Source: Lentzea sp. NEAU-D7
Lineage (GTDB): Bacteria; Actinomycetota; Actinomycetes; Mycobacteriales; Pseudonocardiaceae
Length of the DNA stretch: 64,000 bases
Direction of reading: 5' to 3'
NCBI RefSeq assembly: GCF_026242055.1
Contig: NZ_JAPJDL010000029.1
Span: forward strand, 1,271-65,270
Each line of letters begins with the position of its first letter. Positions within the stretch are counted from its first letter, which is position 1. Below, piece by piece: positions 16,707 through 24,274 of this stretch. The notes beneath the pieces were generated by a model that saw only the letters and a list, made by a program, of their open reading frames with translations, did not search any database and was not told the origin of the DNA. The position numbers and the translations under genes are program-made.

Positions 16707-16862
16707 TTAGAAGTAGTGCGCCCGGCCACCGATCGGCTTGCCGACCGCGCCCAACACGGCGAGAATCGCGCCGATCACCAGCAACACCACGCCAAGCGTC
16801 GTCAGGATGCTGATGCCAGCAAGCCATCCGACGACGAGCAGGATCAGTCCGAGGACGATCAT
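16707..16862 (-). CDS. DUF6131-like small membrane protein (51 aa)
   Basis: ATG 16862 follows a CTGGAGGTG ribosome-binding site. It has two hydrophobic helices (MIVLGLILLVVGWLAG and GVVLLVIGAILAVLG) and the C-terminal KPIGGRAHYF typical of the short DUF6131-type actinobacterial membrane proteins (family name from memory). Function unknown. The transcript ends in the hairpin at 16635-16669. Confidence 0.8.
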   Translation of the reverse strand: MIVLGLILLVVGWLAGISILTTLGVVLLVIGAILAVLGAVGKPIGGRAHYF

Positions 16863-16971
16863 GACACCTCCAGGTGGGGAATCCTGTTCTAGGGCTACCC
16901 CACGGCGGTAGGTACAAACCTCGCTTCATACATTCGTCAGAGATGTAATCGGCGCAGGCGGGATTCGGCGA

Positions 16972-19900
16972 TCACACCGGACGAGCACACAGGCGTTCGG
17001 GCACTCCGCAGTCCCGGTGAGCATCGGCGGCCAACGCTTCCGCGGCCTCCGCGCCCGCGATGTCACCCGTGGCGCGGCGTGCTGACGCGAGCGCCCTGAG
17101 TGACTGCCCTTCAAGGTACCGCTGGTGGTAGCGGCGGTGCGTGGCGACAGCCTCCTCCGCACAACTCAGCGCCTCCGCCGTCTCGCCCAGCGCGAGGTGG
17201 AGCAACGCACGTTCCTTGAGCTCGTCACCCGCGCCCAGCAGGTGCTCGTCGTTCACGAGTGCGCGCACCTCGCTCAGGTGGCGTGCCGCTGCCTCGTAGT
17301 CGCCGAGCTCGCGACACGACCGCGCGGCCGAACAGCCCGCCGCGATGCGGTCGTGGACCATCGTCTCGGGGTCGCTGATCCTGATCTGCAGGTTCGCCGC
17401 GGCCAACGCGTCCTCGTGCTCGCCGCATTCGTGGAACAGTTCCGCCAGCGAGTTCCAGACGTCGGCCTCCGCGTCGAAGCTGAGCATGAGCCGCATCTCG
17501 TCGAGGACCTCGAGCATGAGGTCGAACGCGGCGTCTTCCTCTCCGAGCGCGCGCCTCGCCCGGACGGCCATGCTGGTGCCCAGCGTGGACCGCCTGGGGT
17601 TGCCGAGTTCTGCCTGCACCGCCAGATAGGCGTCCTGGTGCGCGATCACCTCGGGCAACCTGCCCAGTTCCAGGTAAACGCTGTTCAGCGAGGCGTGGAC
17701 GTGGCCGTGGAGCGCGGGTGAGTCGCTGAGCTCCAGCGCCCTGAGGTACTTCTGCTCCGCGGCGAGGAGGTCGGGCAGGCTGTACGACACGGTGCCCATG
17801 TTGACCAGCACCAGCGCCTGGCCCTCGACCGATCCCATCTGCTCGTGGATCGAGAGCGCCTCCCCCAGGTGGTGCAGGGCGACGGCCGAGTCACCCGCGA
17901 CGCGGGCCACCGCGCCCAGGACGGTGTGCGCGGACGCCACGGCGCCGTGGTTGCCGCTCCGGCCGCCCAGCTCGAGCGCGACCCTGCCGAGCTCCGCCGC
18001 CTGTGCGAAGTCCCCCTGGCAGTAGCGGTGCGCCGCGGTGGAGAGGCTCGCGTCGGCGATCAGCACGTCGTCGCCGGACTCGCGGGCGGCGCTGAGCCTG
18101 ATCTCGCACAACGCCGACCAGCTGGTGTCGTCGCGGATCTCGTAGCAGAAGCCGCTGAGCACGACACCGATCTCGGCGGCGGGCCGGTGGTCACCCTGCT
18201 CGGCCGCTGCCACCACCGTCGAGACCAGGTTCTCGTACTCGGCGGTCATCCACGCGTACGCCTGTTCCGAAGTGGTCAGCACCACGTCCGGCAGCTGCGT
18301 CGTGGCGGTGTCGAGCGGGAACCGCCGCTGGTCGGGGAACATCAGCTCGGCAGCGGTGTCGGTCATGCGGCGGTAGAAGTCGTACAGCCGCCCGATGGCC
18401 TCGGTGACCTCGTCGCTCCCACACCTCTCCCGCGCGTACACCCGCAGCAGGTCGTGCAGGGCGAAGCGGTCGCCGCGCTGTTCCACGAGGTGAACCGCGA
18501 CGAGGTGGTTGAGGTGCCGGCGGACGGTGGGCAGACCGGAGATCACGGCGGCGTCGTTCGCGGTGAAGTCCACACCGGGCAGCACCCCGAGGCGGCGCAG
18601 CACCAGCCGTGCGTCCTCGGGCAGTGCGGAGTAGCTCTCGTCGAAGACGGCGCTGACCGCGGCGCCCGGATCGCCGGGGACCGCCAGCTCGCCGAGCCGG
18701 TCGGCGTCGAGCTGCGCGACCTTGTCCGCGATGAGCATCGAGTCCTGGGCGCGCAGGTCGGCGGCCGCGATGCGCAACGCCAGCGGCAGTCCGGCGCACA
18801 ACCGCACCAGCGAGGCGGCGGCGTCCCCCTCCGCGCTCACCCGGCCCTCACCGAGCACGCGTTCCAGCAGCCGCATACCGCCGTCCGCGCCCAGCGTCGG
18901 CAACCGCACGAGGTCGGCGTCGTTCAGGGTCAGTCCACGCAGGTCACCACGGCTGGTGACGAGGGTCAGGGCGTCGGCGGACGCGGGCAGCAACGGCCGC
19001 ACCTGCTCCGCGTTCGCCGCGTTGTCCAACAGCAGCAGGAACTTCCGGTCCGCGACCAGCGACCGGTAGAGCGCCACCTGCTCGTCCGGGTCGACCGGCG
19101 GGGAGTCGACGCCCAGCCCCTTGAGCACGAGCGTCAGCGCCTCCTGCGGCGGCATCGCCCGCACCGGGTCCTGGCCGCGCAGGTTCACGAAGATCTGCCC
19201 GTCGTCGAAGCGCCCGCCGATCCGGTGCGCCCAGTGCACGGCGAGAGCGGTCTTGCCCACCCCTCCGGTGCCGGAGATGACCAGCACCCGCGCACCGCTC
19301 GTGGCGAGCCGTCCGACGTCCTCCTCGCGCCCGGCGAACGTGGAGAGGTCCGGCGGCAGCTGCCGCGGCGTGACGCGCTTCTCCTCGGGCGGCGCGACCT
19401 CTCCGCGCAGGATCTGCTCGTGCAACTCGCTCAGCGCCGGCGCCGGGTCGACTCCCAGTTCGTCCGCGAACATCTCGCTGACCTGCCGGTACACCGAGAG
19501 CGCGCCTGCCTGCTGTCCCGACCGGTACAGCGCCAGCATCAGGTGAGCCCAGAAGCGGTCGCGCAGCGGATGCCTGCGCGTGAGTTCCTGCAGCTCCGGC
19601 ACCAGGTCCACCGCCCGTCCGGCGGCGAGATCGGCGTCGATCCGCTGCTCCAGCGCGCCGAGCTGCTCCTCCACCAGCGGCGGCACGTCGTCGCGGTGCA
19701 GCGACTCCGACGCGACGTTGCCCAGCACGGGCCCCCGCCACAGCTCCAGCGCGGGCCCGAACCGCTGCTCCGCGACCAGCGCGCGGAACCTCAGCAGGTC
19801 GAGCTGCCCCGGTTCGACCTCGGCCAGGTACCCACCGGACTCGTGCCGCACGCAGTTCGCCGCGCCGAGCGCCTGCCGCAGCCGCATGACCACCGTCTGC

Positions 19901-20097
19901 AGCGTCTTGTGCGCGCGATCGAGGTTCGGCGGCTCGCCCTCCCACACCCGCTCGACCAACTCGTCCACCGAGGTGAACCGGTTGGCGCGCAACAACAACG
20001 TCGCGAGCAGCACCCGTCCGCGCCCAGCGGGAACTGCCACGGGTTCCCCGTCGAGCAACACCTCGAGCGGCCCCAGTACCCGGTACTCAACTCCCAC
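16972..20097 (-). CDS. AfsR/SARP-family transcriptional regulator
   Basis: 1041 residues from GTG 20097 (VGVEYRVLGPLEV, the normal SARP opening); an in-frame ATG at 20130 adds 11 residues. Domains in order: OmpR-like winged helix (1-95), bacterial transcriptional activation domain (about 98-235), NB-ARC ATPase with P-loop SGTGGVGKT (276-283), LLLLDNAANAEQVRPLLP (Walker B-like) and GLPLAL, then a long TPR region (about 640-1041). This is the AfsR/DnrI-like architecture that activates secondary metabolism or development. No biosynthetic cluster lies next to it, so it probably acts in trans or globally. Confidence 0.92.
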   Translation of the reverse strand: MGVEYRVLGPLEVLLDGEPVAVPAGRGRVLLATLLLRANRFTSVDELVERVWEGEPPNLDRAHKTLQTVVMRLRQALGAANCVRHESGGYLAEVEPGQLDLLRFRALVAEQRFGPALELWRGPVLGNVASESLHRDDVPPLVEEQLGALEQRIDADLAAGRAVDLVPELQELTRRHPLRDRFWAHLMLALYRSGQQAGALSVYRQVSEMFADELGVDPAPALSELHEQILRGEVAPPEEKRVTPRQLPPDLSTFAGREEDVGRLATSGARVLVISGTGGVGKTALAVHWAHRIGGRFDDGQIFVNLRGQDPVRAMPPQEALTLVLKGLGVDSPPVDPDEQVALYRSLVADRKFLLLLDNAANAEQVRPLLPASADALTLVTSRGDLRGLTLNDADLVRLPTLGADGGMRLLERVLGEGRVSAEGDAAASLVRLCAGLPLALRIAAADLRAQDSMLIADKVAQLDADRLGELAVPGDPGAAVSAVFDESYSALPEDARLVLRRLGVLPGVDFTANDAAVISGLPTVRRHLNHLVAVHLVEQRGDRFALHDLLRVYARERCGSDEVTEAIGRLYDFYRRMTDTAAELMFPDQRRFPLDTATTQLPDVVLTTSEQAYAWMTAEYENLVSTVVAAAEQGDHRPAAEIGVVLSGFCYEIRDDTSWSALCEIRLSAARESGDDVLIADASLSTAAHRYCQGDFAQAAELGRVALELGGRSGNHGAVASAHTVLGAVARVAGDSAVALHHLGEALSIHEQMGSVEGQALVLVNMGTVSYSLPDLLAAEQKYLRALELSDSPALHGHVHASLNSVYLELGRLPEVIAHQDAYLAVQAELGNPRRSTLGTSMAVRARRALGEEDAAFDLMLEVLDEMRLMLSFDAEADVWNSLAELFHECGEHEDALAAANLQIRISDPETMVHDRIAAGCSAARSCRELGDYEAAARHLSEVRALVNDEHLLGAGDELKERALLHLALGETAEALSCAEEAVATHRRYHQRYLEGQSLRALASARRATGDIAGAEAAEALAADAHRDCGVPERLCARPV

Positions 20098-20147
20098 GAG
20101 CTCGAAGTCTAGGTGCGCGAACCGGGACACTGCAGATGAACGAGAAC

Positions 20148-20175
20148 GGGCTCCGAGCCGATCGGCTCGGAGCCC
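20148..20175. terminator. 28-nt perfect palindrome between ychF and the SARP gene
   Basis: GGGCTCCGAGCCGATC followed by its exact complement forms a 12-bp stem with a GATC loop. It lies 20 nt after the ychF stop codon on the minus strand, and the tail CGTTCTCG is only weakly T-rich. It is most likely the ychF terminator. Confidence 0.75.
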
Positions 20176-20194
20176 GCGAAACCCCGGAACGGAG

Positions 20195-21274
<1,080 letters not shown>

Positions 21275-21354
21275 GGAGAGCGAGTCTACGGCAGGGAACG
21301 GTCGTGTCCGATTTCCGCGAGCCATTGCTCGTTCCCGCTGGCAGGATCGATGGC

Positions 21355-22641
21355 ATGGTCATTGACGAAGAACACGCGTACCGGGTGTGCTCCGCACGTG
21401 ACGCCCGTTTCGACGGGTGCTTCATCCACGCGGTCCGCACGACCGGCATCTACTGCCGGCCGTCGTGCCCCGCAGTGACCCCGAAGCGCCGCAACAGCCA
21501 GTTCTTCCTCACGGCCGCCGCCGCCCAGTCGGCCGGTTTCCGCGCCTGCCGACGCTGCCTGCCCGACGCCGTACCCGGCTCGCCGGAGTGGAACCTCCGC
21601 GCGGACCTGGCCGGCCGGGCGATGCGCCTGATCAGCGACGGCATCGTGGAACGCGACGGCGTGACGGGCCTGGCCTCCCGGCTCGGCTACTCGGAACGCC
21701 ACCTCACCCGCGTGCTGACCGCCGAACTGGGTGCCGGCCCGCTGGCCCTGGCCCGCGCCCACCGCGCCCACGCCGCCCGGCTGCTGATCGAGACGACCGA
21801 ACTGCCGTTCGCCGACATCGCGTTCGCCGCGGGCTTCGCGTCGGTGCGCCAGTTCAACGACACGATCCGCATGGTGTTCGCCTCGACCCCGTCCGACATG
21901 CGCAGCCGAGGCAAGGCCCCCGTCGGCACGCCGGGCCGCATCGTCCTGCGCCTGCCGTACCGGGCACCGTTCGACGCCACGGGCCTGCTCGCCCACTTCC
22001 GGGCGCACGCGCTGCCCGGCGTCGAAGAGGTGACCGCCGACTCCTACGCCCGGACGCTGGCCCTCCCGCACGGCGAGGCGACGGTCCGCCTGACGTTCCC
22101 GCCCGGCCACGTCCTGTGCTCACTGCGCCTCGCCGACGTGCGCGACCTGGGTGCGGCCGTCTCCCGGGTCCGCCGCCTCCTGGACCTCGACGCCGACCCG
22201 GTGGCCGTCGACGAGTTCCTGGGCGCGGACCCGATCATCGGCCCCCTGGTCCGCGAGGTCCCCGGCATCCGCGTGGCGGGCAGCGTGGACGGCGCCGAGA
22301 CCCTGCTGCGCCTGGTGGCCCCGTTCACCGGCGTCCCGCTGCAGATCCCCGACGGCAACCTGACCCACCTCTACACGGCCGGGGACCACCCCGTCACCGA
22401 GGCGCTGGCGAGCGGCAGACTCGTCGTGGACGTGGGCCGCTCGATCGAGGACCTGACCGAGGAACTGACCCCTCTGGCCGGCCCAGCGGTGGCCGACGAG
22501 GTGGCCATGCGAGTGCTGGGCGCACCGGACGTGCTGGTGCTCCCCGAAGCCTCACGACACCTTGCTTCCCACGGCCCCGACTGGCGGCCGTGGCGCTCCT
22601 ACGCAGGAGCACACCTGACGAGGAAGGCAGCAACATCATGA
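21355..22641 (+). CDS. Ada-AlkA fusion with degenerate glycosylase domain
   Basis: 428 residues from ATG 21355 (SD GGCAGGA). Residues 15-80 are the Ada methyl-phosphotriester domain with zinc/acceptor cysteines 34, 38, 65 and 68 (IYCRPSCP, FRACRRC). Residues 90-185 are an AraC-type helix-turn-helix. Residues 200-270 are an AlkA N-terminal domain. The HhH-GPD part (about 275-428) is shortened: the hairpin GIGPWTA is replaced by LAGPAVADEVAMRVLG, and the position of the catalytic Asp reads VLPEASRHL. The alkylbase glycosylase is therefore probably inactive, while sensing and DNA binding look intact. It overlaps ogt by 4 nt (ATGA), forming an adaptive-response operon. Confidence 0.88.
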   Translation: MVIDEEHAYRVCSARDARFDGCFIHAVRTTGIYCRPSCPAVTPKRRNSQFFLTAAAAQSAGFRACRRCLPDAVPGSPEWNLRADLAGRAMRLISDGIVERDGVTGLASRLGYSERHLTRVLTAELGAGPLALARAHRAHAARLLIETTELPFADIAFAAGFASVRQFNDTIRMVFASTPSDMRSRGKAPVGTPGRIVLRLPYRAPFDATGLLAHFRAHALPGVEEVTADSYARTLALPHGEATVRLTFPPGHVLCSLRLADVRDLGAAVSRVRRLLDLDADPVAVDEFLGADPIIGPLVREVPGIRVAGSVDGAETLLRLVAPFTGVPLQIPDGNLTHLYTAGDHPVTEALASGRLVVDVGRSIEDLTEELTPLAGPAVADEVAMRVLGAPDVLVLPEASRHLASHGPDWRPWRSYAGAHLTRKAATS

Positions 22642-23135
22642 CCGTCGCGCACACGTCCACTGTGGACACCCCGGCGGGGCCGTTCACCGCGATCGTCGCG
22701 CCGGACGGAGCAGTGCTCGCCAGCGGCTGGACCGCCGACCTGGCCCTGCTGACGCCCCAGATCCACGCCACCCTGATGCCGTCCGAGATCACCCCGCGCC
22801 CGGACCTGGGCGACGTCACCAAGGCGACCATCGCCTACCACGAGGGCGACCTGACGGCGATCGACACGATCGAGGTCCGCCAGAAGTCGGGCCCGTTCCT
22901 CCAGCACGCCTGGGACGTCCTGCGCACGGTGAAGGCGGGCGAGCCCGTCACCTACTCCGAGTACGCGGAACTCTCCGGCCGCCCGGCCGCGATCAGGGCA
23001 GCGGCCTCGGCCTGCGCCCGCAACTCGGCGGCCCTCTTCGTCCCCTGCCACCGCGTGATCAGGATCGGCGGCAACCTGGGCGGCTTCCGCTGGGGCCTGG
23101 ACGTCAAGCGCTGGCTCCTGGCCCACGAGAACTAA
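22638..23135 (+). CDS. ogt: Methylated-DNA--[protein]-cysteine S-methyltransferase
   Basis: 165-residue O6-alkylguanine-DNA alkyltransferase. Acceptor Cys137 is in VPCHRVI, and the helix-turn-helix/recognition region YSEYAELSGRPAAIRAAASA precedes it. A suicidal repair protein that removes methyl from O6-methylguanine. ATG 22638 overlaps the Ada-like stop, so it is co-translated with its presumed activator. It converges with the next gene by 4 nt. Confidence 0.96.
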   Translation: MTVAHTSTVDTPAGPFTAIVAPDGAVLASGWTADLALLTPQIHATLMPSEITPRPDLGDVTKATIAYHEGDLTAIDTIEVRQKSGPFLQHAWDVLRTVKAGEPVTYSEYAELSGRPAAIRAAASACARNSAALFVPCHRVIRIGGNLGGFRWGLDVKRWLLAHEN

Positions 23136-23626
23136 CCGACGAGATCGATCTCCGGCCCGGCCACAGCGGACACCAGCGCGGTCCCACACCTGGGACACGA
23201 ACTGACCGCCGAAGCCGCGCCGGACTCCAACGCCCCCTCCATGCCAAGCCACTCGCCAACCCCGCTGTCACGGCAGGTGTGACACCCGACGCGGTAGTGG
23301 AGCCGCACCCAAGGCTCAGCACTCAGCTCCGAAGCCTGAACCCCAGCCTCCACCGAGTCGCTGAACGGCGCCCACCACGACGTGATCCGGCACCGCAACC
23401 TCCGCTCGGCACCGTGCTCGGCAGCGTCGAACGCGCTGACACGCATCGGGGCCGGATGCTCGTTGCCGGTGCAGAGCCCGTACGGCATCCCGTGCCGCAA
23501 CTGCACAACCCGCCCGACCCGCAGGCAGACGAGGCAGTCGTGGACGAGGTCGAGCCGGTTGGACCACACGAAGTGGGCAGCCGGGGTGACGGTGACGCGG
23601 GCGGTGACTTCCACGTGGGACAGCAC
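23132..23626 (-). CDS. Cysteine-rich putative zinc-ribbon protein, unknown
   Basis: 164 residues, possibly from GTG 23626; the ribosome-binding site is weak. Cysteine pairs DCLVC, GCHTC and SCPRC are spaced along the chain and suggest one or two zinc ribbons. The N-terminal strand pattern (HVEVTARVTVTPAAHFVWSN) is compatible with a small beta domain. I do not recognise the family. It lies at the edge of the repeat-filled patch. Convergent overlap with ogt supports it as a real gene end. Confidence 0.55.
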   Translation of the reverse strand: MLSHVEVTARVTVTPAAHFVWSNRLDLVHDCLVCLRVGRVVQLRHGMPYGLCTGNEHPAPMRVSAFDAAEHGAERRLRCRITSWWAPFSDSVEAGVQASELSAEPWVRLHYRVGCHTCRDSGVGEWLGMEGALESGAASAVSSCPRCGTALVSAVAGPEIDLVG

Positions 23627-23676
23627 GAGCCGAGGTTAGAGCCGCCGACCGGCCTCGTCCACACAGGACACCGCGC

Positions 23677-23716
23677 CAACGGGGCAACGGGGCAACGGGG
23701 CAACGGGGCAACGGGG
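23677..23716. repeat. 8-bp tandem repeat (CAACGGGG)5
   Basis: Five exact copies of CAACGGGG in a row, with no gene on either strand that clearly uses them. Slippage-prone microsatellite at the start of a 650-bp gene-free patch. Confidence 0.95.
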
Positions 23717-23767
23717 CAAGCCTCCGCACCGCCAGGGCAACAGCGGAGCCAAGGCGCCTCTCCAGAC

Positions 23768-23905
23768 GTAAAGGGCAACGGCGAAGCCGAGCCACCCTCC
23801 CGCTCAACGCAACGGCGCAGCCGAGGCGTCCCTCCTCACGCAAAGGGCAACGGCGAAGCCGAGCCGCCCTGCCGCCCACACCGATGGCGAAGCCGAGGCG
23901 TATGA
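23768..23905. repeat. Two diverged ~70-bp tandem units
   Basis: AAGGGCAACGGCGAAGCCGA recurs with a 70-bp period (about 23770 and 23840), and each copy is followed by a related CGGCGCAGCCGAGGCGT/TGGCGAAGCCGAGGCGT block. Together with the 8-bp repeats and the palindrome they fill 23627-24274, which holds no convincing gene. GGCGAAGCCGAG words are imperfectly self-complementary, as in REP-like elements. Confidence 0.75.
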
Positions 23906-23947
23906 ACTACGGCCTGCCGCATAAGCGGTGGTGACGCAACCCCGACG

Positions 23948-24072
23948 GCGATTGGGGCTTGACCTTGAGGGGGCGGGATGCTCCCCTCATGGTCACGGCC
24001 GGGCGCTTTTCAGCCCGGCCTTTTCCGGCCGTCAAGCATCCCGCCAGAGGCTCAAGGTCAAGCCCCAATCGC
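23948..24072. repeat. 125-bp long-armed palindromic element
   Basis: The outer 22 bp, GCGATTGGGGCTTGACCTTG+AG (from 23948), are exactly inverted at 24051-24072. After a short asymmetric bulge, GGCGGGATGCT also pairs with AGCATCCCGCC. Inside is a second stem, GGCCGGGC-GCTTTTCA-GCCCGGCC followed by TTTT. No clear target-site duplication is seen. It could be a miniature inverted-repeat element, a strong bidirectional terminator for sbcC and the unknown gene, or a structured RNA. Confidence 0.85.
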
Positions 24073-24187
24073 TATCGACGCGCAGCGGCGATGACCCACA
24101 CCGGCCCGGTACTGCCCGCCCAACCACCCACACAAGGCGACCAGACCGCACAGGCGACCACCCCGCTGGAACCGGCGACAAGCCAAC

Positions 24188-24236
24188 GCAAACCGACCCG
24201 CGCACTACCCACCCGCAAACCGACCCGCGCACTACC
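24188..24236. repeat. 27-bp direct repeat, two copies
   Basis: GCAAACCGACCCGCGCACTA(CC) starts at 24188 and again at 24215. It lies just downstream of sbcC, between the palindrome and the sbcC stop codon. Confidence 0.85.
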
Positions 24237-24274
24237 GATCCGCCAGCCCTCGCAAGGTGACCGCCCGGCACCCA

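Noticed and set aside
17845..20112. 755-codon plus-strand open frame
   Set aside because: Shadow of the AfsR-type regulator, which has a full domain series.
23677..23905. CRISPR-like array
   Set aside because: The 8-bp units have no spacers and the 70-bp units occur only twice; no cas genes nearby.
23948..24072. Insertion sequence with transposase
   Set aside because: No transposase-like frame in or beside the palindrome and no clear target duplication; kept only as a possible non-autonomous element.
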